A stretch of DNA of 64,000 bases from Oreohelix idahoensis (GCA_024509875.1 JAMPIV010012242.1:1-64000); one strand, 5' to 3'. Counted from the first letter of the stretch, positions 46,200-59,670 are shown. Numbers and translations are program-made. The notes: generated by a model not told the origin, from the sequence alone.

Positions 46200-48098
46200 T
46201 TGTTAAGAACGTGGACTGATGAAAAGGCAGAGGAAAACATTACATCTTCATACCAATATGTGAATGAGCTGACCACTCGGTTGAAAACTGGCTGGAAACT
46301 TGCCAATGAAAATTTGAAACAAGCCAGGAAGAAACATGCTGCCTATTATAACAGGAAGGCGAAAGACAGAAATTTGGCTGTGGGAGAGAAAGTACTGCTT
46401 CTTTTGCCCGAGAGTCAGAATAAGTTACAAATTGGATGGCAGGGTCCATATACAGTTCTAGAGAAGGTGTCTAGAACAAATTATAAGATAGATAAGAAGG
46501 GGAAAGAAAAAATCTATCATGTGAATCTCCTGAAGAAATATTTGGAAAGAGAACATCAGGAAGAGACACACTTGTTGACCTTGTCCATCGCCATGGAGAT
46601 GAAAAAGGAACCACTTTCATCATTTGAATATCCATTACACCCCTGTGAGACAGCAGCACAGGTGAAAATCAGTACACATTTAACGAAAACTCAGAAAGAG
46701 AGAGTGCAACAGGTTCTAAATAATCATGCAGAGGTGTTAACAGACCGACCAGGGCATACAAACCTATTGGAATATGATATGAAACTAATAGACTCCACAC
46801 CTGTCTGTATGAAACCATATTCGATCCCGTTTGCTAAGGAGAAAGCTTTGAAGGAAGAGATAGATTATCTATTGAAGGAAGGAATTATTTCGCACAGTGA
46901 GTCTTCGTATAGTTCCGGTGTTGTACTCTTAAGGAAGCCCTCTGGAGAACATAGACTCTGTATAGATTACAGGAGACTGAATGCTATTACAGAAGGACAG
47001 GTGGATCCATTGCCGGATACAAATCAGCTGTTTGCCAGACTAAATAAAGCTAAATATTTCTCAAAAGTGGATCTGAGTAAAGGATACTATCAGATTCCAG
47101 TAAAGCCTGAGGTTAGACCATACCTAGCTTTTAGTACCTCAGAAGGACACTATGAGTTTAATAGATTGCCATTTGGATTGAAGAATGCGCCTAGTGTCTT
47201 CTCTAGAATGATGAGAAAATTATTGGATCCTCTGAATAATCCCTGTATAACAAATTTTATGGATGATATCCTTATAGCAACAGAAACATTTGAGGAACAC
47301 ATTGACTCTCTGAACATGCTGTTTGATCGACTTAGGGAGGCAAATTTAACAGCCCGTCCAACCAAATGTTGCGTTGGATGTAAAGAATTGGAATTTTTGG
47401 GACACACAGTTTATCAGGGAAATATGACCCCTGACCCAAAGAATTTAGAAAAACTACAGAAAGCCCCGAGACCACAAACCAAGAAGGACGTGAGATCCTT
47501 TGTCTCATTATGTGGTTTCTACCAGAAGTATATCAAGAACTTTAATTCCATATGTGCACCGTTAACTGAATTGACACGTAAAGGACTTCCAGATCGCATT
47601 ACATGGACACCACAATGTGAAATGACTTACCAAGAATTGAAGGAAAAGCTCACAAGTAAACCCATTTTGAAATTACCTGACTTAAGTCAAGAATTCATAG
47701 TAAGGACGGATGCAAGTAATATTGGGTTAGGTGCAACTCTACTACAGAAATCAGATGCATTGGATGGGGAATTAAGCCCAGTGGCATATGCTAGCAGAAA
47801 GTTAAATAAAGCTGAAATCAACTACTCAACTAGCGAAAAAGAATGTCTTGCAGTAATATGGGCAATAAAGAAATTCAATATTTATCTATATGGGAAGGCA
47901 TTTAAGTTGCAAACAGATCACAAACCTTTATCGTTTCTAGCACAGGCTAAGCATGAGAACTCTAGGTTACTCCGATGGTCTTTACTTCTGGCTCCATATA
48001 ATTTTAGCATTGAGTATATATCTGGAAAAACAAATTTGGGAGCGGATTTTTTAAGCCGCCATCCGTGTGATGAGAATCACCGTAAACCCCAGAAATAA
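46200..48098 (+). CDS. pol: Integrase C-terminus, reverse transcriptase and RNase H of element D
   Basis: A long open frame of about 630 residues with no in-frame ATG near its start (it opens at TTG 46200), so it is probably the continuation of a broken polyprotein rather than a separate gene. The integrase GPY/F module (WQGPYTVL) comes first. Reverse transcriptase follows: LCIDYRRLN, FSKVDLSKGYYQIPV, LPFGLKNAPSVF and FMDD at about 353-356 in place of YxDD. RNase H has FIVRTDASNIGLG, TSEKECLAVIW, LQTDHKPL and LGADFLSR. It ends at 48098, ~70 bases before the 3' LTR. The enzyme domains look intact. It is clearly diverged from A, B and C, so this is a second lineage with the same gene order. Confidence 0.93.
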   Translation: MLRTWTDEKAEENITSSYQYVNELTTRLKTGWKLANENLKQARKKHAAYYNRKAKDRNLAVGEKVLLLLPESQNKLQIGWQGPYTVLEKVSRTNYKIDKKGKEKIYHVNLLKKYLEREHQEETHLLTLSIAMEMKKEPLSSFEYPLHPCETAAQVKISTHLTKTQKERVQQVLNNHAEVLTDRPGHTNLLEYDMKLIDSTPVCMKPYSIPFAKEKALKEEIDYLLKEGIISHSESSYSSGVVLLRKPSGEHRLCIDYRRLNAITEGQVDPLPDTNQLFARLNKAKYFSKVDLSKGYYQIPVKPEVRPYLAFSTSEGHYEFNRLPFGLKNAPSVFSRMMRKLLDPLNNPCITNFMDDILIATETFEEHIDSLNMLFDRLREANLTARPTKCCVGCKELEFLGHTVYQGNMTPDPKNLEKLQKAPRPQTKKDVRSFVSLCGFYQKYIKNFNSICAPLTELTRKGLPDRITWTPQCEMTYQELKEKLTSKPILKLPDLSQEFIVRTDASNIGLGATLLQKSDALDGELSPVAYASRKLNKAEINYSTSEKECLAVIWAIKKFNIYLYGKAFKLQTDHKPLSFLAQAKHENSRLLRWSLLLAPYNFSIEYISGKTNLGADFLSRHPCDENHRKPQK

Positions 48099-48150
48099 TA
48101 ATAAATTTCTCTATGTGTATATAGAATAAAGGACTGACATATAATGTCTG

Positions 48151-48165
48151 TTTTAAGAGGGGAGG
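48151..48165 (+). promoter_or_regulatory. Polypurine tract of element D
   Basis: ttttaagaggggagg directly abuts the 3' LTR TG at 48166. Confidence 0.85.
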
Positions 48166-50574
48166 TGTCGTGAAATATTCTAATCCACATATATAAATTA
48201 TTAGGTAAATATAAAGCCTAACAAATAAAATTAATAAAGAGAAGAGCAATGGGAAAATAACAGTGCTGTCACAAAGAATGTACTCGAAATCCCCCTTGTT
48301 TTCTGCTTCGTCTGCAAATTGTAACGCTTTCACGTTGATATAAAAGCTTACTGTATTATTACCCGCCTTCTTCAATGAAACGTGTGCTGCATTTCTAAGA
48401 AAAACATTGAGACGTACTGCGTAATGACCTAAATTAATCCTAACATTAATTATACTGCGTTACCAAAACGAACGAACAGATGGACAAAAGGATAAAGAGA
48501 GAGGGGAGGGCTGAAAATCAGGAACGCATGCAACACGCGTCGCGCGATACACAAATGCTGCCATCACGCGTGTAAGTCTACATGCACTAATTTTTTTTCA
48601 GACGGACAGTGATAAAATACACTACCCTTTCCCAGAGTTAGGTTTATAAATCATAAAAAACTCTTATTTAGAAAAGATAACATTAGATGGGTTTACGGTT
48701 GAAAACATAACAGTACCCAGACAGCACATCTTCGAAACAGGAGGTAGAAGAAATTGCATATTTTGAACGCAGCCACGTAGCTCCTTTAAATTAGTATTTT
48801 TGGGTTCCTTAGGGCTTGCTGACAAATAATATTTAAAACGTTACGCAAATAGTCCAGGAATTAATAAATTATACCCAAAATAAAATATTGGGGGTGCCTG
48901 ACAGCATAAAATCATTTCTGCTCATAAGATTTTTTTTTAACGTGTTTGAAAAAAATTAACGTTACAGAAATAGCCTACCATGTAAACTCCAAATTGATTG
49001 GAGCGCAACAAATGAAAGCCTAACCACGATTGGTCGGGCTATAAATACTATCTTGGTTGTTAGGGGAAACGGGGAAAGGTAACATTTTTTTCAAACACTT
49101 GTCGAAACGGGCCTCATTGGTCAGACTCGCTGATATACACACTTGGGAGCGTTAGTTCGAAACCACTGGTTTAAATAAACTTGATAAAGCATCAGTGCGT
49201 TGAAGCCAGCTTATATTTGGCTCAATAAAAGCCTGGAAGATAAGCAGATGGGAATTTGTGCCAGTTTGTGCCAGAATTCATTGCTAATCAACGTATCTGT
49301 GTTTATTCGTATGAATTGTGGTAAGCTTGAACCATTCAACATCTTTTAATGAAAATTGAATGTGAATTGTTGATTTATGCCTGTATATATATGTGTAGTT
49401 CAGTGGCCAACGTGAGGTAAAGCCTGTAATGCTCCAGCCTGAACAGAGGGTGTCGGAGAGAAGTAAAACGGCATGGAATGGCCAAACAGTACACTGACAC
49501 CTGGATGATTGAATAGAAAGAAATAATGCTGGAATTGCAGAGGCGTAGTAACCATTAAGAAGGGTAATACTGGAATAAAGTATTTCAAATGAAGCTGACA
49601 GTTGGCCTAATGCTCTGAACTCAATGTTTGTGCTGTGTTGTGATCAGTGTAACAAGAGAGTTTAAGTTAGTTATGAAGTAGAAGGTACATCCTTCTTGAT
49701 TTCAGGGACAGTGGTCTTGATGGTACTGAGCAGCACCTGGTCAGAGCTTTGCTGAATCCAGTGTCGGACAGCATACTCCTTGGTCCTTTTAGCTATCAGT
49801 GAGGTGTCTCCAGAGCCCAGAGGAGAATTCGAGCAGAGGAGTCCTTTCCTGCCGCCATCACGCCAGATAAGCTAACTTGGCCAGCTGAGCTCAACATTAT
49901 GTCCCCTCATCTTGAAATAACTTTGTAAAAATAACATTCAGAGGGGAATTTAATTGTCTTAATATCAGGAACTGAGAACATCTCCAATACTAGTCCCTAA
50001 GACAAACTATTGAAGTCATGATGACAAATACCAACAGAGCTTGAACAAAACAAAACCAGTATTACCTCATATTACTACTACACAACTGACATACATAGGA
50101 TATTTTTAATAATATATGTCACTACAATATTCATATTGATAAAGTCTGTACATATACTTGTAATTAAAATTGATTGTGATTCCTGGTTCCTTTGTATTTG
50201 AATCAGGACACAAATACATTATTAACAGCACTGAATACATATTGTTATTTGAAACGTTACGAGTGACTTCTTTAAGATATTCTCATAGAGTGTTATATGT
50301 ATGTGAGTGTCACAGTGTTGTTAAGAGTAGTGGATTAAATTAAATTGTTTATCTGTCTGTTGTTGTGACTTACACTTCACCATACTCATACCCTAGACAC
50401 ATAACGTAGCATCACACTATTCCAGAATAATTCTGACAGAGATATATAGATATGTGGTAGCAAGTAAGGTTATCTATAATACACTACTCTTAATAGATAT
50501 AGATACCTTCACAGCTGATCTCAGTCAGTACACTAAGTTCCCTATAAGTATTTATAACATCCCACTTCACCACA
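48166..50574 (+). repeat. 3' LTR of element D
   Basis: The 2409-bp partner of 41611-44022, followed by the ccaat target duplication. Most differences from the 5' copy lie in the part equivalent to 42090-42540 (just upstream of and around the TATA box); the first ~480 bp are essentially identical. Confidence 0.95.
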
Positions 50575-50579
50575 CCAAT

Positions 50580-52133
50580 TATAGTTACTTTCTTCACAAA
50601 CACGTTTATATTCTTTGCCCCATTTTAAAGCAAAATAATTGGCTGAGAAATTTAATTCCCCATCGTGAATTGTTTAAAATTTTTAATTTTGTGTTAACAT
50701 TTTGTAATTTATTGTTAATACTTCTTTTCACTACTTACCTCTCTTCCTGCTGTGACAGAACGAGTTCAGTAAACTTGGCTCTGGTATTTTATATTCATGT
50801 TCACTGTTCCCCCTTTCTTCCATTTTAACGACTTATGTTCCCATATTTTCAACACTTTTTGTTATTAAGTCTTCGACATCTTTCATAAGTCTTACTTTTA
50901 CATGGATAGAGTTTTAAATAAGATCAACAGAAATATCACAGTTTAACGTTAAGGCCATAAAAATCCCACAAATACAAATACATTCGTTCTAATCAAACCT
51001 TCAAGCAGAGCGCAGACTGGATGAGCATTTGTCATTTCAGGCACTGCCCACGGGCCAATAGCAGCAGAAGGATTAATCGCTCTGCCCTAACTTCCTTATA
51101 AAAGCCTTTTAACCTAAACTATGTTGAAATATGCTATATAAGGGGAAAAACAACCTTCTGTTTTTGGCCTCGGAGACCCCCGAATTACCGCTTTCCCGTG
51201 CCTCTGTTTCGAAGTAATCGAGTCCGACCACAGTTTCGTTACAACAAACTCTTTCGGTTCAAAACCATTTTTGGGGAAGAAAAAATATCCCTCCCCCAGT
51301 AATCACTATAAAATAATGGGCCCCCTTTGACTAAACATTGTAGTCCTAAATCATTCATAACTCATTCCCTCCATGCCTTAAATAAATTAAAATAAACTTA
51401 TTTTTTAAAACAAACCCAAAAGCAAGTAGTTTGAAGGCCATTAAGGATTAAGGATGGTTGAAGCATGTGAGCTGAATACACTATTCCCCCTTACAGGAGA
51501 CACTTTAAAGAAAAAAAAAAAATACTTCAATATGACAAATGTCTTATATTAAAGCACCGTTATTTAGTTATAATTCTATTTCTGCCATACCAAGGACAGA
51601 AGATTGTCCAATATAATGAAGGTCTCTTTGGCGGACAGTCCACACATAAAAACCAGAAATAATCTAGGATTAGCCCCAACACACTTTTTCTCTTTCTGGA
51701 GAAATATATCTTGGGCTATTGAATTCAGAGGCCGCGGCCTTAGACATTTGCCATGCACACAACTTTACGGAACCTCTTTTGGTGCCTGGCACCTCTAGAA
51801 TTGTGATTATTTCAGGATTAGTGGCATCATGTATATTATGCTAATTTTCACTGTATTATAAAAATAACAACAATTTCTATATTTATTAGCTTATTATTGG
51901 AACAAAATTAGAATGTTTAGAAACAAAAAGCTCATAGTTAAAAGAGAAATTTTTCTTTGATGTCTGTTCACGCAAATTCTTTCAAATAACGCTTGTTGAA
52001 GGCTAAGTTTTTAGTACTTTCATGTCATCAAATTTATGTGAATAATTTGGCTTGGCTTTTGATATATACCCGGATGAAAAAGGAGGAGGGCGGACCCTGC
52101 ATGGAAAGGCCGTTAAGGAGTCCTGCCCCACCA
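50580..52133. other. Unassigned sequence between element D and the LINE
   Basis: AT-rich with no supported gene. Opposed open frames at 51576-51798 overlap each other and have no motif. Confidence 0.4.
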
Positions 52134-53050
52134 CACCATGCAAAAGGGCAAGCAACAAAAGGGCCAATCACCGTTTCGTGCTTTAAATCATGATTAACGC
52201 GGAAACTACGACAAGAGAGAAAATCCGGATACTTGATTCTCTAAAGGCGACGAACTGGAACGGACTACGGACTACGACTTATGGAACTTGGAACACAAGA
52301 AGTATAAAGGGGAAGGAAGAGGAGCTGGTGGAAGAGATGAGGAAAGCAAAACTAGAAATCCTGGCTATAACGGAAACGAAGAAAAAAGGACAAGGAGTCA
52401 TGGATCTCGATGGCAACACGTTGCTCTACAGTGGTGTACCCATATCTGAAAGTGCTAAAGGGGGCGTGTGGGATGCCATTGTGGCCCCATTAAATCAAAA
52501 AATATAATATCAAGGTGGATGGAACTTTTGTCTCAGAGCGCATTATATGGTTGCTAAAACTACAAAGAAGGAGAAACCATAGTCAACCTGTGTCATCAGT
52601 GTATGGAGCCAAATGAGGATGAGGAGAGTAGATGGGCAGAGGTCAAGGAGGAATTTCTTCGAGCTGCTTCAAAGGAAACAGTGGAAGACTGCCTAGATGA
52701 AGTTTATTATGCTCGGTAGATTTTAATGCCATAGTTGGGAAATGACCATGCTAGATGGGGTGGAGTTTATCGGAAGATAATGGTAGTAAGAATACTCTCA
52801 ATGACAATGGAAAGCGACTCCTTAGATTCTGCAGTGAGCAGAATCTGATCATTACAAACACAAAGTTCCCCCATAAGCCATACATGCATAACACTAGATG
52901 TGAACCAACCAAGAATGAGAAGTCAGTGATCGACTAATGCCATTGTTCGGAGAAGCTCATATCAAATATGTCCGAGATGTCCATAGAGCCATATGGAGGG
53001 TGGCCAGAGATTGGAAGTGATCACTACCTGCTAACAATCAAACGAACAAC
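52134..53050 (+). pseudogene. Endonuclease part of a decayed LINE
   Basis: Frames at 52190-52507, 52755-52937 and the start of 52968-53747 give an apurinic-type endonuclease. Visible pieces are YGTWNTRSIKGKEEELVEEM, ILAITETKKKG (catalytic Glu region), a VDFNAIVG phrase near 52718-52740 corresponding to the GDFNA motif, TNTKFPHKPYMH, and IGSDHYLLTI with the SDH motif near 53010. Frameshifts and stops separate them. In intact elements this domain nicks the target so that reverse transcription can be primed. Confidence 0.85.
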
Positions 53051-54447
53051 TGAAAGAGTTGCTCAGCCTAGGAACTGCCCAACATCACGCAAGAAACCAA
53101 GTAAACGAGCAGGAGAAATGAGCATTAGGACCTACAAGCTGAGAGAACCAGAAATTAAGACCAGATATCAGGGGCTTATTGCTACAGCAGTGAGCAACAC
53201 AGAAGAACGACCTGATGACTTGGAAACCCTCTGGAATAAATTCAAGGATATCATAAAGACAGCTGCTGCAGAAGCATGCGGTGATGTCCGACTTGGGAAC
53301 CAGAAAAAGAGGACACCTTGGTGGACAGAGGAAGTCAAAGAGAAAATAAGAGAGACGAAAATGGCATGGAAACAATACTTAGGAGCTAAAAACACAACAG
53401 GACAAATGGAAAAATATAGAGAATATGTGACACTCAGAACAGAAGCAAAGAACAAAGTGCTAGCAGCAAAACAGAAGTCCTGGGAAGAATTTGGAGAAAA
53501 GCTAGAAAAAGATGCACAAGAAAACCAGAAATTGTTCTATAAGACCCTAAAGAACATGAGGAAAGAAAAACAAGGCCCTCTCAAATTTATAAAGGACAAG
53601 CAAGGCAAATTGCTTACTGCCCCGAAGGAAGTAATGGAAAGATGGAAAGAATATTTCTCAGAACTCCTGGATGGTGAGCATGGTGAAGCATCAGAAATGA
53701 TAACCACTAGCACAGAAGAGAAACCAATGATGGTGAAGATGACATAAAGATGGAAGAACTGAGGGCAGCACTAGAGAAAATCAAGATGGGCAAAGCAGCA
53801 GGGCATGATGGTATAACACCAGAAATGGTTAAGTACATGGGAGCATCAGGCGACCTATTACTCTTAAAGGTCCTACAGGCAGCATGGTGCAACAAGACCA
53901 TACCAAAGGATTGGGAGATTGCCATCATAACACCAATTTACAAAAAGGGTGACAATCGACAATGTGGAAACCATAGAGGCATATCCCTTCTCAGTGTCCC
54001 TGGTAAAATCTACTCTAGAATCCTAGAGCAGAGACTCCGACGCCTAGCTGAGCCACAATTGGATGAGGTCCAGTGCGGATTCCGAGCAAAACCGAAGTAC
54101 TCTAAGGGACCCCTAATCTTCACACTCAGTACAGCTGAGTGAAAAGGCCCTTGAGTATAAGAGTGAGGATCCATCTTTGTTTCATAGATCTGGAAAAGGC
54201 GTTTGACAGGGTCCCCTGGAGCAAACTTTGGGACTGTTTGGCAAGGAAGAATATTCCAGCACCTCTGATTCATGCTATACAGAGCTTCTACAAGTCATTG
54301 GCAGAAATTTATCGTGAGGACAGCAAACACATAAGTCAGAAGAGTTTCAGGACCAACACTGGTGTAAGGGGCAAGTTGGATGATATCCTTTCACCTTACC
54401 TCTATCATAACTCCCTTATGGACGAATGTCATCAACGGACATGTTGA
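53051..54447 (+). pseudogene. Reverse transcriptase of a decayed LINE
   Basis: A linker rich in Lys and Glu (to about 53747) is followed by reverse transcriptase in two frames: 53750-54142 with GKAAGHDGITPEMVKYMG, IITPIYKKGDNRQCGNHRG and SLLSVPGKIYSRI, and 54139-54447 with CFIDLEKAFDRVPW (first catalytic Asp). The expected YADD motif downstream is not readable, so catalysis is lost. I cannot assign the clade with confidence. Confidence 0.88.
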
Positions 54448-55434
54448 GGAGGAGAAGAGAAACAAGAAGTAATCTGTGGTGGGTACTGTAAGGATAGTGG
54501 AACACGTCTATATTTCGGAGCTGGCATTTGAGCTGGATTGAATGTTGCCCCTGAGTGCTAATCAGCGGGCACATCTCCAATCTAAACCTGCCATGTCTGG
54601 AATGGAAAGAGGCTATGGAAGAAGGAGAAGGGTTTGAATGTCATAAGCAGCTCTAAAACAAAATCCATGGTGATATCACGAGAAGAAAGAAAACATCAGA
54701 TTATGTTGGGAGAACAGGTCCTTGAGTGAACAGGTCGGTACCACTTTAAAATTTATCGGTAGCTTAATATAGATCGCAAGGGAGGTCAATCTAAAGTAGA
54801 AGTTTGGCCCACTCGATAAGCAGCGGCATGTGTGACTTTTTCAGGTCCATAAAATCGTGGATGTCCTCAGCAAGAAAGAGTTTGGCTAAGGAGATAACGA
54901 TGATAGGCTGTTATAACCGCTCCCACCTTTGTCCCAGTCCTTGAACTTATGGATGCGAGTCCGTGGTGCATTTGACTACAACCCACAACAGCCAAGATCC
55001 CAAACCTCTGGATAATGAGGGTATCTGAGGAAAAGTGGTTGAAGAAACAAGTAGATGAACAATGTGTCCCTCAACCAAGGGGACTATCCGTCAAGGCCTT
55101 AAAATCACCATCCGCTGCAGACCCAAATTGAACCTGTACCAACTAAGATGGTTTTGGCAAGGTCTGCAGAATGGGAGGAAGATCGGCTAACCTACTAGAC
55201 ACAGTCATGGGAAACTAAGAGGCCAGGGATCCAGACCTACAGGATGATATCCCTGAGTCCGCACGGTGAGGACAACAGTTAGACAAATCTTTTGAAGGAA
55301 CGAGTGTGACTAGAATGGAAACCAGGCCAGGAAGAATGTACAGCTGATAGTATGGTCTGGCGTCTATCCTCTGTCCAAACCGCTACACGCATCGTGGTAG
55401 AAGGGGAACGAACTATTGTAAGTAAGTAAGTAAT
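54448..55434 (+). pseudogene. Decayed 3' part and tail of the LINE
   Basis: Scattered phrases such as SKTKSMVISREE (near 54660) and LRWFWQG (about 55150) are typical of the sequence after reverse transcriptase in such elements. The segment ends in a short tandem tail, (taag)n at 55420-55434, a common type of non-LTR 3' end. Confidence 0.65.
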
Positions 55435-56684
55435 GGATATTTGAAGAATTTATCGTGGAATAAATATTACAACGCTCCGAAACATTTAGCATTTGATAGT
55501 GTTCGAAGGTGATATTCCAGGGTAAAAGAGAATACGGATGCCTATTGACCTAGATGATTGATAAAGTCATATTATTTATTAATGGGAGTTGTGTTTAAAA
55601 GACTCTTATTGGACGGGGTCCGGATTTTTGTTACACACGCTAGGTAAGCACGCTTTTAGTGATGAGTTGATTTTTTTCAGTTGGGGGGGCTTTGTGACTC
55701 TGTAATTTTTGAGCATAGCTCAATCTAGATGTCTGTGTCTGTCTTTTAAAAAAAATATGATATAAAGGAAAAAGTTCGAAGGTTCGTAAATGTGGTAGTT
55801 GGGGGGTTTGAAAGTCGGTTTAGGTTTTGGGTCTGGGATTCTCAAGAGCGGTGATGTCCGTGATGTGTATTTTCTCACGGGGAGTTGAACTAAAGTGGGC
55901 GGGGATATGGACCAGTGGAATATCCTGGGAGGGGCTTCGAGATGTGGTTCTGCCCTATCTCGCTAGTTGTGTTTCCAGCGTATTTGGTGTGATTTTGATG
56001 AAAGGAATTTTGATAATTGAAGTCGGATATTCTTTGAAGTAAAGATAATAGAGATTTATCAGTTGTGAATGTTCCTTTCTCCCGGGAATTTATGTGATTG
56101 TTTTTATGGGGGGAAGAGTATTACCCAAATGCCAGGGGAGTACGCCGGCATTATATATATTGTATGAAATTGATGTAGATGTGTTATATAGAGGCCAATG
56201 GATTGTATCGGCCGTTTATTTTGGATTCATGTTTCTTTGATGGATTTTTGTTTTCTATGGACTATTATTGCACTCTGAGAGTTGCATGATTATAATAAGG
56301 AATTACGATGTTATTTTCCCTCTGAGGGATATTTGTCTCTATGGATTATACTGATGACTATTTGTTACTTATGTTCTACAACCCTAATTTGCCAGGGATT
56401 TTTTGGGTATACCATATTATTAGAACGTGTTGAACAGTGTGCTGTGTTTTTTTTTTTAACTGATGTCCATAGTTGCTGTCGTCCAATAACTGTGTATGAG
56501 GTTAAAAAGCTAGTTGAACTGTCTTCCTGTACCATATTTGTGACCTGAGTGGTGTTGGATGATGGCAACGTTACACACACTGAACGTACCACACGACATT
56601 CATTTATTAATTTATAACATATTTGCAACTTGTCTGGCCACCTGTAAAGCCCGACATAGGCTGATCGTGAATTCATCTGCGGCC

Positions 56685-56772
56685 TATATATAATATATTT
56701 ATATATTCATATATATATATAATTATATAAATATATATATCATAATATATAAAATTTTATATATATATATAG
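56685..56772. repeat. AT-rich palindromic microsatellite
   Basis: Irregular (AT)n with short interruptions, able to fold back on itself. A purine-rich gagataagagggg stretch follows. Confidence 0.85.
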
Positions 56773-59670
56773 AGGAGATAAGAGGGGAGATAGAGAGAAG
56801 ACTTTGCAATCGTCAGTGATCTGACACACCCACCACCACAGGACATTCAACACATACAGAAGATGTCAACAACCCACACAGCAACATGATCTTGTCAACC
56901 AGGAAATAAAGGGGTTTTTAACAGATGATGCTTATAAACAGATGTGAACTTTTGGAAACGTAAATGAACTTGTAATAGTGGCTGTAACGGTCGTTAAAAT
57001 CCTTGGGCTAATCAGGATAAGGATAGCAGCTGCCCTTAAACTGAGAGCTCGAGTTGCATTTTTATTATGGGTAACATATACTGCAGAAAGTAGCAACTCA
57101 TTCTGTCCAACTGCGGCTGGCACGTACCTTCTTGACTTTTGCAGATTGAGATACGCATATATTGCGAGTGTAACCCCAACAGACATAAAGCCCACCCAAT
57201 GCCTGAATACAACTCTAGCTGACATTTAATGGAGCTAGAATTTTAAAGCGGGGGATGTCATTGATAGGCAATCAAAGGCAGAGGGCAACGATTAAGCAGG
57301 TGAACCACAGTTGAAAATACCATTCAAAAGGTTGAATAGTTAGGTGTAGAGTCAAGCTAGGAGAAACTATACCAATCTACCAGGAAGTCATCTTCAGCAT
57401 AAGGTAGAGAGTGCAGAACTTTGGGTCAATGAGTAGGGCAGCAGAGCTTGGTAAATTGTTCAACTGATTAATGTTCGTGGCTGGGACATGTTGATTGCAA
57501 TATGTGTAACAATTGTGGGTCTGTAAGCCGTGGTGGAGAAATCAAGGTGGGTACTTTTTCTGCTAAATTTTAAGGGCAGACATCGTCGCTGAACTTAACG
57601 GGCTTACAATGATAAACAACCTCCAGCAATGAGAAATGGAGGTAGAGGCAGCTAATTGCAGCATTCTTGAGGTGGGCTGTCTTGAAAGCTTAATTAACCA
57701 TGGCATGTGTTATTGTATCGGACTCACCAAGGACACACAAGAATCACAATGCAATCGGGAAGGTCCAAAGTGGATGGCTCCAGCCATATGAACAGAAAAC
57801 CTCACATAGAAGACTCGAATCTTTAGGAACTGGTGTGGATATTACTGTCCTGTCGTAAAACATGGGTTACGCGGCCAATGAATGATTCGGACAGGGTCTG
57901 AGCTTCAATGGGCCACTTATAGAAGGTGCATGTGATGGTGTAAATTAATGATCGCCTATTTTAGAATTGAAACTGTAACAAGATGATTTCATCAAGGCTA
58001 AGAGTGCCTGGAATTTGTGTCCATCAAAAGTTAAAGACCAGTCAGGGATGGTACGTTATGGAGATACATGCATCTAGGGCGTGCATACAGCCAGCAGCGC
58101 TACAACAGTAACAATTCTGCATACTCATACATCTTCGATATTTAACTGAGGGTGAACTTGGAGTAACCTATGGGTGTGCCTGGAGTGCAGGGGGACGTCG
58201 CGATTCTGGATCAGAAACAACTAACCCACGGCATTTTAGTCGATCTTGGAGGCATATTATCACCGTAGGATAAAAAAAATCTTTGTGGCTGATAGATGTT
58301 AATGACGCCCACCAGTGACTGGAATTGTCAATTTATGTGTGAGCAAAATGGATAAAAATGGAAATCCAGTAGATCTCCTCACTTAAGAAAAGAAAAATTC
58401 AGGATGATTTTAAAACATTTTCCAAGGTATGACTTGACAAGTTCGTTTTTCCCTCAATGAGGCTGGGCGTAATGTTAAAAGGGCCGCAAATTTCCCTATT
58501 GAAAGCATGTATTTGTAATTCCTCTTGTGGGAATTTGTTTGAAATTCACTTTATTCGTAAAATTCTTGGGAGATAGAGCAAGGGAGTGGTATTTTTTCTG
58601 TGAAGTGAAGAAAACATTCGGTTAAAAACATCATTTACTTTGAATGTGTCCTCCAACTTTCTGTTGTGGACTTGCGGGAACCATCTTCTTGTATTTGCGC
58701 GCTCAGTAACCACGCGAACTAAAGTATTTATAATTACTAGTCAGACAATTCCTTTCGTTTGGTTGATTTTTCTTTCACGTGTAACTTAAAAAAAACAGAC
58801 TTGTATTGTTACATGAGTACTTTTTTAAAAGTCATTAATTTTTTTCCCCCAAAGCTAGAGGTGGCACTCAGAGTGCAGGGCTTATTGTGGGCCGTTGGGC
58901 CTTACTGGGTCCATTCGGTTAAATCGGCCCAAGGCCTGCCCTGCCTGAAATGGTTCGAACAACGAACTTACAGAGAAAAACTGCGCACATGACAGAAGAA
59001 AATTGAAACTATTCAGTTTACATCTTGGGACTAGCACGGGGAAACAAGTTAGGAGGGAATAGAGTTGAATAAAATGTCTCTCAATATAAAATATAAATAA
59101 GTAGAAAGCGGGCTTCATATCGAATGATGTTAGTTCTAATGCTGTTACATGAAATGCAGAAGGAACTTACGTGTTAGGAAGCAATAAAAAAGACTTATAT
59201 CAATAATATTTAAAAACTACCAGAAGATAAATAACCACACACACACACAAGAAATTAACTGTATACCTTTCGATCCGGACAGCGCTCCAGTTAAAATAAA
59301 AAAGGTCTTAGCGTGCCGGAATCGGCACGCGTACAGAAGGTTGACGATACCTGATTTACTACATGTCTTATTACAGTTTCCGACAGCCAGGGCATAAAGG
59401 GTACTTAACCTATCTTGATCCCATTCAATAAAAACGTCATTAGAGCTCCAACTTTCAGACGGTGTAAGCATACTACTAATTGTACGCGGAGGATCTTTAG
59501 GTTGTTCGTAAATAAATTATGGTTTGTTTGGACTTTCCTTCTTTACTCCGTTTAATAATCTAGATGGTTCCTGAGCCAACGTTTTCTGTTGAGCGTTTTA
59601 TTGTTTGTTATTGCAGTAGTCTTTTCTGTCCATTTCTGAATATAGTCTGCAAATCAAATCTTTATTATAA

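Larger units (their letters stand above)
41606..50579 (+). mobile_element. Ty3/gypsy LTR retrotransposon D, complete at both edges
   Basis: Flanked by a perfect 5-bp target duplication, ccaat, at 41606-41610 and 50575-50579. Between them: 5' LTR 41611-44022, primer-binding site, ~4.1-kb internal region, polypurine tract, 3' LTR 48166-50574. The LTRs differ at about 27 sites in 2410 bp by hand count. Integrase remnants come before reverse transcriptase, as in A and B. No protease or integrase catalytic core is visible and gag is frameshifted, so the copy would need help from another element to move. Confidence 0.96.

Noticed and set aside
56932..57229. Opposed open frames of 97 and 83 codons
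   Set aside because: They overlap almost completely on opposite strands, have no motif and no splice or repeat context; chance is more likely.
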